From Lachnospiraceae bacterium (GTDB lineage: Bacteria; Bacillota; Clostridia; Lachnospirales; Lachnospiraceae): 64,000 nucleotides of DNA. The stretch's first letter is position 1. The number at the start of each line of letters is the position of its first letter. Where the stretch lies: positions 186,001 to 250,000 of the forward strand of contig JAQVCT010000002.1 of assembly GCA_028689655.1 (NCBI GenBank). Direction: 5' to 3'. The position numbers and the translations under genes were made by a program. Below, piece by piece: positions 27,428 through 36,299 of this stretch. The notes beneath the pieces are model-generated. The model was not told the origin of the DNA. It saw only the letters and a list, made by a program, of their open reading frames with translations, and did no database searches.

Positions 27428-27438
27428 CTATAGTTCCC

Positions 27439-27589
27439 TAACTATTCAGAGCCAAGCAAATTCATAAAAATATGCGAATCATGCTTGCATGAGTGAGCTG
27501 ATTTTTGTAAATTTATTTGGCGAAGTAACCACATAAGCAAAAGGAAAGCTTCGAAGAAGCGATTTTGCGCATGGGGTTCTGAATAGTTA
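27439..27589. mobile_element. MITE-like element, copy 1 (about 151 bp)
   Basis: Terminal inverted repeats TAACTATTCAGA (27439-27450) and TCTGAATAGTTA (27578-27589) bound a 151-bp A/T-rich segment with no coding potential. Further copies at 30951-31035 and 42323-42426 share the ends and parts of the interior. TA at each end would fit target duplication by an IS630/mariner-type transposase, but no transposase gene is in the window. Confidence 0.75.
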
Positions 27590-27609
27590 TAAATTTCATA
27601 TATTATGTT

Positions 27610-29808
27610 TTACAAACTCTCAAAGTGGAACTGAAATGATATGTAATCGCCCTTCTCCCTTGGAACCGGAATACCAGCGTACAAAAATGCTGCGCCTTTT
27701 GCCGTTATATCCAATTCCTTACACACATAGGTCTCCTCTTCCCTGAGACCTTTTACCTGAATGGTAATAAATGGTGCATTTGCTCTTGCATGAAGTATCA
27801 CTACATTGAGGAGTGCCTTTTTCTGATCATCACTTACAAATTGCCATGCTGCATATTCGTGATTTTCCTCCAGATTGGTAAGTCGATAGTAATCCCCCCG
27901 TTGGATCAATTCATAATCCTCTTTGAACTGTCGGATCTGTGCCTGAACAATCTCTTTCTCTTCCTCCGTCATTTCCGTAATGTCCAGTTCGTATCCAAAG
28001 GTGCCCGACATGGCAACCACCCCTCTGGTATGCAGTGGTGTCACTCTTCCTGTCTGCTGATTGGGTACCACGGAGACGTGAGATCCCACAGCACTGATGG
28101 GGTATCCGAAGCTGGTACCATACTGGATATGGAGTCTTTCGATGGCATCTGTGTCATCACTGCACCAGCTTTGAGGCATGTAGTACAGCCACCCTGCGTC
28201 AAAGCGTCCGCCGCCACCGGAGCATCCCTCAAATAGTACCTCCGGGTATGTGGTGGTAAAGCGATTCACAAGATCATAGAGTCCCAGCACATACCGATGG
28301 TATGCTTCCCCCTGTCTTTCCGCCGGCAGGATGCCTGACCATACGTCTGTAAGGTGACGATTCATATCCCATTTTACATAGGAAATCTTTCCACAGTCCA
28401 GTATCCCTCCGATCATCTGAAAGAGGTACTCCCGCACCTCCGGTCTTGCCATATCAAGCACCAGCTGTGCCCTGGAATACACCCCTTTTCTACCCGGTAT
28501 ATGGAGACACCAGTCCGGATGCTCCCGGAACAGATCACTGTTTTCATTTACCATCTCCGGCTCTACCCAGATACCAAATTTCATTCCAATACTGCACACT
28601 TTATCTGCGAGACCTTCCACGCCGTTTGGCAGCTTCTCCCTGTTCACGAACCAGTCACCCAATCCGCTGTGATCAGAATTTCTCACACCGAACCAGCCAT
28701 CATCCATGACCAGCATTTCCACCCCCAGCTCTTGTGCTTCTCTGGCAATAGATAGCAATTTTTCCTCATTAAAGTCAAAGGTAGTCGCCTCCCAGTTATT
28801 AATGAGGATTGGTCTTCTCTCATTGGCAAACTTACTCTTACATAGATGCTTCTGGCAGGCCTTGTGATAATTTCTCGACAGCTGGCCCAGCCCCGCTCCA
28901 CTGTAAGCGCACACCACCTCCGGTGCATAAAAGCATGCCCCCTCCTCAAGCTGATAACGGAATCCCGTAGGGTGGATTCCCATAACGGTTCTGGTCTGAT
29001 CATACTGGTCTACTTCTGTCTCCGCAATGAAATTTCCACTGTATACAAAGGAAAGTCCATAGCAGTTTCCATATTCCTCGTTTGCATTGGAATCACATAG
29101 GATCACAAAGGGATTCTGCTGATGGCTGGAGGTACCACGTACACTGTCTACCACCTGTTTCCCATGGTACAGCGGTCTGCGCTGAAACGTGCGCTCCATA
29201 TTATGTCTTCCATAGAAGGAAATCATATCATATCCATAATCCTGCAATTCTACACAGGCTGACAGCGCACGTTCCAGATAGACAGGCTCATTCATGTGAT
29301 TCTCAATACGTACCGCTCTGGTGATTATGTCATATTGGGACAGGACACCGTAATATAAGGTCACTTCCACCGGAAAATGGGCATCTTCCAGAACAATCTC
29401 CAGCGTATCCCACTGATTTTCCTCTCCCCACATGGCTGGCAATCCCGGCAGCTCATATTTGCCGCCGTAGATACGATGACTTTTATAGCGAAGCTCTGTG
29501 GTCCGGCTTCCATCTCCATATTGAATTGCCAGACAACTGCTACGGAAATCCGCACTTCCAAAGGTGGGATATTCCTGTTTATACTCATCCAGGGAATAGG
29601 TTCGCTCATCCACCAGATATGCCTCATGGCAATTCCCTGAGAATCCACTATCTGCTCCCCTCGTAAGGTATGTCACCGTGGAATCTCCAATATTTCTTCC
29701 ATAATAAGTATGGAACAAATGACCATATTTTCCAATTTCCATTTGATAGGTACTGTTCTTCGTTTCCAGGGTAAATACGTTTGATTCCTCTGCATATGTA
29801 ATTGACAT
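27610..29808 (-). CDS. alpha-galactosidase, glycoside hydrolase family 36 (second paralogue)
   Basis: 732 residues. Same architecture as the first GH36: nucleophile Asp481 in YVKWDMNRHL, acid/base Asp551 in WCSDDTDA, and VMDDGWFG, WVEPEMVN, CSGGGGRFDAG. No signal peptide, so it is cytosolic. The ATG at 29808 (MSITYAEE) has AAGGAAAAGA upstream and matches the family N-terminus; an in-frame start at 29838 adds ten residues. It is followed by a strong inverted repeat and lies outside the transporter operon, downstream of the AraC-type regulator gene. Two divergent GH36 paralogues suggest different chain-length preferences, which is not testable here. Confidence 0.93.
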   Translation of the reverse strand: MSITYAEESNVFTLETKNSTYQMEIGKYGHLFHTYYGRNIGDSTVTYLTRGADSGFSGNCHEAYLVDERTYSLDEYKQEYPTFGSADFRSSCLAIQYGDGSRTTELRYKSHRIYGGKYELPGLPAMWGEENQWDTLEIVLEDAHFPVEVTLYYGVLSQYDIITRAVRIENHMNEPVYLERALSACVELQDYGYDMISFYGRHNMERTFQRRPLYHGKQVVDSVRGTSSHQQNPFVILCDSNANEEYGNCYGLSFVYSGNFIAETEVDQYDQTRTVMGIHPTGFRYQLEEGACFYAPEVVCAYSGAGLGQLSRNYHKACQKHLCKSKFANERRPILINNWEATTFDFNEEKLLSIAREAQELGVEMLVMDDGWFGVRNSDHSGLGDWFVNREKLPNGVEGLADKVCSIGMKFGIWVEPEMVNENSDLFREHPDWCLHIPGRKGVYSRAQLVLDMARPEVREYLFQMIGGILDCGKISYVKWDMNRHLTDVWSGILPAERQGEAYHRYVLGLYDLVNRFTTTYPEVLFEGCSGGGGRFDAGWLYYMPQSWCSDDTDAIERLHIQYGTSFGYPISAVGSHVSVVPNQQTGRVTPLHTRGVVAMSGTFGYELDITEMTEEEKEIVQAQIRQFKEDYELIQRGDYYRLTNLEENHEYAAWQFVSDDQKKALLNVVILHARANAPFITIQVKGLREEETYVCKELDITAKGAAFLYAGIPVPREKGDYISFQFHFESL

Positions 29809-29878
29809 TTCTCTTTTCCTTACCTTTCCTACACTCATCCAGCTTGTTCATCTTGTGGCTGCTTTTGTTGTATGCTGC

Positions 29879-30000
29879 TTTGATTTCCATTTGATTTCCA
29901 TTTGATTTCTGTCTGATTTTCATCTGACTTCTTGTCTGATCTCCATCCGACTTCTATCTAACTTCTATCTGACTTCCATCCAGTCTCTGTTCTGTTTCTG
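29879..30000. repeat. Degenerate 11-bp tandem repeat, about 11 units
   Basis: Units of TTTGATTTCCA, TCTGACTTCTA and TCTGATTTTCA follow each other at an 11-base period over 122 bases, between the AraC-type regulator gene and the second GH36 gene. The plus strand is pyrimidine rich. One period equals about one helical turn. It has no coding potential and lies in the 237-base gap upstream of the GH36 start. Confidence 0.85.
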
Positions 30001-30045
30001 AGCATAGCAAATTCATGTGCTGTCGTACATGGAGTAAACGCTTTT

Positions 30046-30909
30046 TTATATAGTTTTATGTGATATGTTCCGATACCGTAGTGGTGATGTGCCTTCCTTT
30101 TTCATAAAGGTCTTACAAAATACAGAGGAATCATGAAAGCCACAGGACAGGGCAATCTCTGTGATGGTAAAACGTGTACTTCCCAGCATATCCTTTGCCA
30201 CCATCAGCCGATATTCTGTGAGGTAGGCTTTCGGGGAACATTCCTTATATTTCTTGAATAGTTTGAACAGGTAGGTTCTCTCTATTCCCACGTGCTGTGC
30301 CACATCGCTGACACGAATGTCATATCCGTAATTATGTCTGATGTAGAGAACCGCCTTTTCAAGATATCGTGTCTCATAAGCCCCTTCCCTGTTTCCTGTT
30401 CTCCGCTCAGTCGTCTCCGCTATGGTGTCAAAGAGAAAATAGAAATATCCCTTCAATTCCATCTGGGAGCACTGCCCCTGTTCGAACCGACGGCTCATGG
30501 CTCTGAGGAACTGTCGAACGGAATCTTCCGTATTCACTTTCCTTATTTCTGCTATACTTTGCCTTTCCACCCAGGTACACACATACTGATCCTGGAGAAG
30601 TCCTCTTTCCTCCAGCACCCGCTCCGCTTCCTCCCCGTCGAAAGCAATCCATACGTACTCCCATGGATCCTCTGCATCCGCCTGATAATAGGTAATTTCC
30701 CCCGGGCGGATCAGAAATGCCTCTCCCGCATTTACTTCATATTGTATATTTTCTTTTTTGCCTTTTTCTATTCTGTAGATCCCTTTTCCGTTCAGAACAA
30801 AATGAATCAGATAATGGGGCCTCACCGCCGGTCCGAAAAAATGTTTCTTTTTACAGGCCTCTCTCCCACAATAGTAGATGGTTACCTGCGTCTTCCTCTC
30901 GTTTCTCAT
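30046..30909 (-). CDS. AraC-family transcriptional regulator (MsmR/RafR type)
   Basis: 287 residues. An N-terminal cupin-type sugar-binding domain (FVLNGKGIYRIEKG, FLIRPGEITYYQADAEDPWEYVWIAFDG) and a C-terminal double helix-turn-helix (VSDVAQHVGIERTYLFKLFKK, then ITEIALSCGFHDSSVFCKTF). This layout is typical of activators of alpha-galactoside genes. GGGGAGGGG lies just before the ATG at 30909. It is divergent from melA and upstream of the second GH36 gene, so it probably controls one or both when galactoside is present. Confidence 0.9.
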   Translation of the reverse strand: MRNERKTQVTIYYCGREACKKKHFFGPAVRPHYLIHFVLNGKGIYRIEKGKKENIQYEVNAGEAFLIRPGEITYYQADAEDPWEYVWIAFDGEEAERVLEERGLLQDQYVCTWVERQSIAEIRKVNTEDSVRQFLRAMSRRFEQGQCSQMELKGYFYFLFDTIAETTERRTGNREGAYETRYLEKAVLYIRHNYGYDIRVSDVAQHVGIERTYLFKLFKKYKECSPKAYLTEYRLMVAKDMLGSTRFTITEIALSCGFHDSSVFCKTFMKKEGTSPLRYRNISHKTI

Positions 30910-30950
30910 CTTTCCCCTCCCCAAAGCATCATTCTATATAACATTTACTA

Positions 30951-31035
30951 TAACTATCCAGAAGCTCATGGGCAAAATCGCTTCTCCGAAGCTTTCCTTT
31001 TGCTTATGTGGTTACTTCGCAAATGGATTCATGCT
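30951..31035. mobile_element. MITE-like element, copy 3 (partial, reverse orientation)
   Basis: TAACTATCCAGAAG followed by about 70 bases matches the reverse complement of the right half of copy 1, including the stretches GCAAAATCGCTTCT and GCTTTCCTTTTGCTTATGTG. The matching ends about 31020, so only one end is preserved. It sits in the divergent AraC/melA promoter region. Confidence 0.75.
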
Positions 31036-31134
31036 ACATAATGACAATTTTTTGGAAACATATTTTATATGAATTACTGTAAAAATATCTTATCATGAGA
31101 CCATCATACAGACAATGAAAAGGAGGATTCTTTC

Positions 31135-32463
31135 ATGGAGAAAAAATTAAAAATAACATTTATGGGTGCCGGAAGCACCATATTTGCAAGAAATGTATTA
31201 GGTGACTGCATGTGTACCCCTGTGTTACAGCAGGCGGATATCGCACTGTATGACATTGATGCACAGCGTCTTGGTGACTCTGAAATCATTCTAAATGCAA
31301 TCAACAAAAATGTAAATCAGTCCCGGGCGCATATCGAGACCTATCTGGGCGAGGAGAATAGAAAAGCTGCTTTGCAGGATGCGACCTTTGTGGTAAATGC
31401 CATTCAGGTAGGAGGATACGATCCCTGTACCATCACTGATTTCGAGATTCCCAGAAAATACGGTCTGAAACAGACTATCGCAGATACCATGGGAATCGGA
31501 GGCATCATGCGTGCACTCCGCACCATCCCAGTCATGGCAGACTTTGCAAAGGATATGGAGGAAGTGTGCCCCAACGCCTATTTTCTCAATTATACCAATC
31601 CCATGGCAATGCTTACGGGATACATGCAGCGCTATACAAAGGTCAGGACAATAGGACTGTGCCACAGCGTACAGGTATGCTCCGAAACGCTTCTCACAGA
31701 ACTTGGCATGGAGGATCAGCTGGCGGGACGCACGGAGACCATCGCCGGTATCAATCATATGGGATGGCTCTTAAAGATTCAGAATAAGGATGGCGTGGAT
31801 CTGTACCCTGAGATTCGTAAGAAAGCACTGATCAAGAATCAGACGGAAAAACATAAAGATATGGTTCGACTGGAGTATGTCAATCATCTGGGCTATTATT
31901 GTACAGAGTCCAGCGAACACAATGCAGAATATAATCCTCTGTTCATCAAGAGCAAATATCCCGAGATGATCCAGGACTATCAGATTCCACTGGATGAATA
32001 CCCACGAAGATGTGAAAAGCAGATACGGGAATGGGATGAGGAAAAGGCAGGTATCCTGAAAGACGGAAAGATTACCCATGAGCGCTCTAAAGAGTATGCC
32101 TCCTACATTATGGAAGCAATTCTGACCAATGTTCCCTATAAGATTGGCGGCAATGTACTGAATACGGGACTCATCGATAATCTCCCTGCTGACGCCTGTG
32201 TGGAGGTACCCTGTCTGGTGGACGGAAGTGGCATTACCCCCTGTCATATTGGTCGCCTGCCTGTACAACTGGCAGCTATGAACATGACTAATATCAATAC
32301 ACAGCTGCTCACCATCGAGGCTGCCAGGACCCGGGATCGAAACTACATTTATCAGGCTGCCATGCTGGATCCCCATACCGCTGCTGAGCTGAACATCCCC
32401 GATATCAAAAAAATGGTGGATGAGATGATCACCGCCCACGGGGCATATATGAAACTATATTAA
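31135..32463 (+). CDS. melA: alpha-galactosidase, glycoside hydrolase family 4 (MelA type, NAD+ dependent)
   Basis: 442 residues. GH4 enzymes work by a redox mechanism with NAD+ and a divalent metal, unlike the GH36 enzymes nearby. The dinucleotide fold ITFMGAGSTIFARN begins the protein; LNYTNPMAMLT and GLCHSVQ hold the metal-binding Asn, Cys and His; TIAGINHMGW and VEVPCLVDGSG are family motifs. CHS, rather than the CNI or CDM forms of relatives, marks the alpha-galactosidase/alpha-glucuronidase branch. AAAAGGAGGA precedes the ATG. It is divergent from the AraC-type gene at 30046, with a second AraC-type gene 230 bp downstream on the same strand. Confidence 0.92.
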   Translation: MEKKLKITFMGAGSTIFARNVLGDCMCTPVLQQADIALYDIDAQRLGDSEIILNAINKNVNQSRAHIETYLGEENRKAALQDATFVVNAIQVGGYDPCTITDFEIPRKYGLKQTIADTMGIGGIMRALRTIPVMADFAKDMEEVCPNAYFLNYTNPMAMLTGYMQRYTKVRTIGLCHSVQVCSETLLTELGMEDQLAGRTETIAGINHMGWLLKIQNKDGVDLYPEIRKKALIKNQTEKHKDMVRLEYVNHLGYYCTESSEHNAEYNPLFIKSKYPEMIQDYQIPLDEYPRRCEKQIREWDEEKAGILKDGKITHERSKEYASYIMEAILTNVPYKIGGNVLNTGLIDNLPADACVEVPCLVDGSGITPCHIGRLPVQLAAMNMTNINTQLLTIEAARTRDRNYIYQAAMLDPHTAAELNIPDIKKMVDEMITAHGAYMKLY

Positions 32464-32491
32464 GAAACTCTGTATGAACTATGATATAATA

Positions 32492-32657
32492 TGACGTGAT
32501 TACAAAGTAATCACGTCAGGAATGCACGAAGAGCATGACGTTAATATGACGTGATTACAAAGTAATCACGTCAGGAATGCTTGAAGAGCATGACGTTAAT
32601 ATGACTTGATTACAGAGTAATCAAGTCAGGAAGTCATGAAATGACTGACGCCAATAG
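32492..32657 (+). repeat. Three tandem 55-bp units with paired palindromes
   Basis: Units begin at 32492, 32547 and 32602. Each has a 12-bp stem (TGACGTGATTAC/GTAATCACGTCA, loop AAA; the third reads TGACTTGATTAC/GTAATCAAGTCA with loop AGA) followed by a second weaker palindrome (GGAATGC...GAGCATGACG, or GGAAGTCATGAAATGACTGACG in the third). It fills the 230-base gap between melA and the next regulator. A related single copy lies at 21656-21725. Confidence 0.9.
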
Positions 32658-32693
32658 TTCAAAATCTGATAGATTCATACGAGGTGAAATATC

Positions 32694-33566
32694 ATGGGAA
32701 AAGAAACGACTTATAAAAATGTTGCAGGGTTCCGCTGTCTGATCAATATTGAGAAACAGACCAATGATCTGTTCCTGGTCCATTGTGGCCAGCAGCAGTG
32801 TACCCCTGGTTATACCTACAATCACAAGATTCCAAATGAATACCACGTTCATTTCGTATTGGATGGAAAAGGAACACTGGAGATTAACGACCGGCTGTAT
32901 TATTTAAAAAAAGATGATATTTTCCTGATCCCTAAGGGACATCCCATTCGCTATTATGCGGATGAGGAAAATCCATGGGAATACATGTGGATTACTTTTG
33001 ATGGAGAAATGGCAGAGGCTTACTTGAATCACATGGAGTTAAACGCGAACACCCCCGTCATCCACTCCACCATTCCCAATAAAGTTTATATGCCCATGAT
33101 ACAGAAGATACTGGATACCAATGAGCTTACCCTTGCCAATGAGATCAAACGCGTGGGTTATCTCTATGAGATCATCTCCACATTAATAGACGCCCAAAGT
33201 GCGGTTCGTAAGGAACGCAATCAGTACGATTATTCCAGTGACACCTACGTGGACTATGCATTACAATATATTAAATTCAACTATGATCATATCAAGGTCA
33301 ATGATATCGCACAGTATATCGGGATCAATCGCTCTTACCTTACCTCTATCTTCAAAAAGCAGTTAAATATTTCTCCCCAGGAGTATCTGGTGAGTTTCCG
33401 GCTAAAAAAAGCTGCGGAGCTGCTGCGCAATACAAATATGACCATTCAGGATATCTCTGCCAGTATTGGATATGAAAATGCTCTGACCTTCTCGAAAATG
33501 TTCAAACAGACCTATGGGGTCAGTCCGAAGCATTTTCGGGAAGAGCAGAGCAACCTTTTAGAATAA
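32694..33566 (+). CDS. AraC-family transcriptional regulator, second of the locus
   Basis: 290 residues with the same layout as the regulator at 30046: a cupin-like sensor (HFVLDGKGTLEINDRLYYL, FLIPKGHPIRYYADEENPWEY) and two helix-turn-helices near the C-terminus (VNDIAQYIGINRSYLTSIFKK, then IQDISASIGYENALTFSKMF). It probably responds to a galactoside or related sugar. CGAGGTG precedes the ATG. The gene lies just after the tandem palindromic repeats and converges with the carboxypeptidase gene 15 bp away. The two sensors differ in sequence, so they may answer to different sugars. Confidence 0.9.
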   Translation: MGKETTYKNVAGFRCLINIEKQTNDLFLVHCGQQQCTPGYTYNHKIPNEYHVHFVLDGKGTLEINDRLYYLKKDDIFLIPKGHPIRYYADEENPWEYMWITFDGEMAEAYLNHMELNANTPVIHSTIPNKVYMPMIQKILDTNELTLANEIKRVGYLYEIISTLIDAQSAVRKERNQYDYSSDTYVDYALQYIKFNYDHIKVNDIAQYIGINRSYLTSIFKKQLNISPQEYLVSFRLKKAAELLRNTNMTIQDISASIGYENALTFSKMFKQTYGVSPKHFREEQSNLLE

Positions 33567-33580
33567 ATCGTGATTTATTT

Positions 33581-34762
33581 CTATCCCTGAGCCTTTGCAT
33601 ATGTACTGTAGATTGCCACATGGTCGTAGATGCATCTCCATCCACTGTAGGCATCACCCGTAACACAGACATAGCCCTTTCCATCCGCGGATTCCCCGTA
33701 GCTGGCTGCACAGTTCCCTGACTGGAGTACATAGCCTGTCTTGCCCGCCTCCACGGTAAGTCCTGCATCTTTGTCCTCGATGCGGCGTAAGAACCAGTTG
33801 GATATGGTGATTCCCTCCGGATGCTCCGGGGTGCTGCTGGTGGTGTAAGTGTGCGCGGACAATACTTTCCTGCAGAATGGATTTTCCATGGCTGCCTCCA
33901 TTATAATCGCCATATCATACACCGTACAGTGGTGATTCTCGTCATAGATCCCGATACAGTTGGTAAAATGTGCCGTGTCTGAAAGTCCCAGTTCCGTCAG
34001 CTTATCATTCATCAATTTCACAAATTCTTCCTGAGAGCCGGACACATAGGAAGCCAGCCCCAGTGCCGCATCCCCTCCCGAGGGGAGGATTGTCCCATAG
34101 AACAGATCTCTGACGGGCACCTTCTCTCCCTCCGCAAAGCCAACGGTACTGCAGTCATTGGAATAGGTATAATCTGTAATATCAATGGTCATGGTGAAAG
34201 TGTCATGCAAGTCGGTCACATGCTCTGCCGCCACCAGCAACGTGAGTATCTTGGTCATAGATGCCGGATTGATCACTGTATGTGCAGCTTTTTCTGCTAA
34301 AATACTATGATTCTCCACATCGATGAGCACCGCATATTCGCTGGGGATATCCTCACCGATCTGTCTGGTGCTGTCGGATTCCGTTGCCTGTGCCACCGCA
34401 CCTGTGCTGACGCCAAGCCCCTCTTCACCGAGCACATCGCCCACCTCTTCCGTTGGTTCCTCCGTCTGCTCTTCCATATCACCCTCAGCCATTCCCGCTC
34501 CAGTGGAGATATTCTCCAGTTCAGTCTCCTGTACCTGCTGCCTTTCTGCCCTGTTTTTCTGTATAGTTCCCACCAGGAGACGGATACCGCCAATCAATAA
34601 CAATAAAACTATTATGGCAATCACTGCCATGATAGAAAGTCTGCGCATTCTTCTGCGTAATCGCTCCTGCGCTCTCTTTTTGCGTTTCATTTCTGCCCTG
34701 TGACGCATCCGACGAACTCTTTGCCGTTCCTCTTCCTCGTCATCATATATCTGGTCATTCAT
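33581..34762 (-). CDS. Membrane-anchored D-alanyl-D-alanine carboxypeptidase (low-molecular-weight PBP)
   Basis: 393 residues. A basic cytosolic N-terminus (about 1-40), one transmembrane helix (about 42-64), a Glu/Thr/Gly-rich linker (about 80-135) and an external peptidase S11 domain. The active-site SxxK is SMTK (within NPASMTKILTL), the second motif reads SGG (LPSGGDAALG) where SGN is usual, and the third is KTG (AGKTGYV). It trims the terminal D-Ala from peptidoglycan stem peptides. AGAGGAAT precedes the ATG. The C-terminal anchor of classic DacA is missing; the N-terminal helix replaces it. Confidence 0.88.
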   Translation of the reverse strand: MNDQIYDDEEEERQRVRRMRHRAEMKRKKRAQERLRRRMRRLSIMAVIAIIVLLLLIGGIRLLVGTIQKNRAERQQVQETELENISTGAGMAEGDMEEQTEEPTEEVGDVLGEEGLGVSTGAVAQATESDSTRQIGEDIPSEYAVLIDVENHSILAEKAAHTVINPASMTKILTLLVAAEHVTDLHDTFTMTIDITDYTYSNDCSTVGFAEGEKVPVRDLFYGTILPSGGDAALGLASYVSGSQEEFVKLMNDKLTELGLSDTAHFTNCIGIYDENHHCTVYDMAIIMEAAMENPFCRKVLSAHTYTTSSTPEHPEGITISNWFLRRIEDKDAGLTVEAGKTGYVLQSGNCAASYGESADGKGYVCVTGDAYSGWRCIYDHVAIYSTYAKAQG

Positions 34763-34892
34763 TCTGTATTCCTCTGCTTGTGCTGAACATCAACCCATTT
34801 TAAATTTGTCTACCACAAATGGACTGAAGCTGCATGTCGTATTCATCTATGCTCTGTATTTGTACTAAAATTCTATATTTTACTGTATCCCA

Positions 34893-36068
34893 TTATTTAT
34901 AGATGCGCTTAATAAATATTCCAGCTATTTTAAAAATAGGATTTTCAAAGCGTTTTCTCACATTTTTCAGTTCCCTGCGTATCTGAATGCTCTGTGGACA
35001 ATGCTTCTCACATGCACCACACTCCCGGCACAGGGAAGCATTGCTTCTCTTATTGCGCATAAGGGTGCACATGAGATATTCCCGAAAGCCATTGCTGTAA
35101 TTATCCGTATAACTTACATTATAGCATCGGAAAGATCCCGGGATGTCCACCCCAAACGGACAGGGCATACAATAGGCGCAACCTGTACAGGGCACTTTGG
35201 TCTTTTCATTGATACCGGCTATGACTTTTTGATACATGTGGGCATCCTGCTCCGTCTGTTGCCCAGCTTGTACCTTTGAGGCAATTCTGATATTTTCCTC
35301 CAGCATTTCCATGGAATTCATGCCCGAAAGTACCACTGTCACCTCCGGCTGATTCCAAAGCCATCGAAATGCCCATTCCGCCGGGCTGCGTTTTATGGCA
35401 GTTTCCCCAAAAGCATCCCTCGCTGCCTTGGGAAGTGCTGTCACCAGTCTGCCTCCCCGCAAAGGCTCCATGATGATCACCGGTATGTGCTTCTCCGCTG
35501 CCGCCTGCAATCCTCTCCGCCCTGCCTGGCTGTGTTCATCCAGATAATTATACTGGATCTGGCAAAATTCCCATGGGTATGCATTTAATAACTCTATAAA
35601 AGTATCCGTATTTCCATGATAGGAAAATCCAATGTGACGAATTTGTCCCTTTTCCTTTTTCTCATGGATGAAATCCAACACCCCGATCTCAATCAGATGA
35701 TTCCACACATTCACATCGGGAAGCATATGCATGAGATAGTAATCGATGTGATCCGTCTTTAACCGTTTCAATTCCTCCCGAAAATATTTCTCAAAGTCTG
35801 CACCCGTTTTTACCAGATAATGTGGCAGTTTCGTAGCGATATTCACTTGATCCCTGCAATGATTTTTCTCCAGAATAGTCCCAAGAGCTTCCTCACTCCC
35901 CGGATAGATATAAGCGGTGTCAAAATAGTTCACACCCTTTTCTATGGCATGAAGGATCTCCCGCTCCGTCTCTGGCATATCCATGCTGTTTCCTTTTTTC
36001 GGAAAACGCATACAGCCAAATCCCAATATGGATAACTTTTCCCCCTGATTATTATCCCTGTAATTCAT
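34893..36068 (-). CDS. Aldo/keto reductase with C-terminal 4Fe-4S ferredoxin domain
   Basis: 391 residues. The N-terminal AKR barrel begins KLSILGFGCMRFPKKG, with the catalytic Asp-Tyr segment NYFDTAYIYPGSE, IATKLP, DHIDYYLMH and RHIGFSYHG. The C-terminal about 100 residues carry cysteine clusters: PCTGCAYCMPCPFGV and CRECGACEKHCPQSIQI, the latter fitting one 4Fe-4S cluster. Such fused proteins are common in gut clostridia and are of unknown substrate. It is likely monocistronic. A relative lies at 62554-63669. Confidence 0.9.
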   Translation of the reverse strand: MNYRDNNQGEKLSILGFGCMRFPKKGNSMDMPETEREILHAIEKGVNYFDTAYIYPGSEEALGTILEKNHCRDQVNIATKLPHYLVKTGADFEKYFREELKRLKTDHIDYYLMHMLPDVNVWNHLIEIGVLDFIHEKKEKGQIRHIGFSYHGNTDTFIELLNAYPWEFCQIQYNYLDEHSQAGRRGLQAAAEKHIPVIIMEPLRGGRLVTALPKAARDAFGETAIKRSPAEWAFRWLWNQPEVTVVLSGMNSMEMLEENIRIASKVQAGQQTEQDAHMYQKVIAGINEKTKVPCTGCAYCMPCPFGVDIPGSFRCYNVSYTDNYSNGFREYLMCTLMRNKRSNASLCRECGACEKHCPQSIQIRRELKNVRKRFENPIFKIAGIFIKRIYK

Positions 36069-36235
36069 CTGCTACCCCACTTCTTTCTCTATTTGAACCT
36101 TTGCTATTGTTTTTATTTTAATACATGGAATATTTAAAGTCTACACCTTTATGTCAGCAGAATCCGGCAAAAAGTTATGTGGAAAATACCGTACTTTGCA
36201 ATCCAGTCAATAATCATATTAGCATACCCTAAACC

Positions 36236-36277
36236 AAAAATAAACTTGACCAGAGATATCCAGCCAAGTTTATTTTT
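36236..36277 (-). terminator. Terminator after the DUF2798 gene
   Basis: AAAAATAAACTTG (36236-36248) and CAAGTTTATTTTT (36265-36277) form a perfect 13-bp stem with a 16-base loop, with T-runs in both directions. Confidence 0.85.
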
Positions 36278-36299
36278 GATTTGTTATTCCATTTTAAAG

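Noticed and set aside
29879-30000. 11-bp repeat as part of a protein-coding gene
   Set aside because: A period of 11 is not a multiple of three, and stop codons interrupt frames on both strands.
32492-32657. Tandem palindromic repeats considered as a CRISPR array
   Set aside because: The units follow each other with no unique spacers, each unit is self-complementary over most of its length, and no cas gene is nearby.
33581-34762. SGG in the carboxypeptidase second motif as loss of function
   Set aside because: The third position of this motif varies in active enzymes (for example Cys in the Streptomyces K15 enzyme), and the other two motifs are intact.
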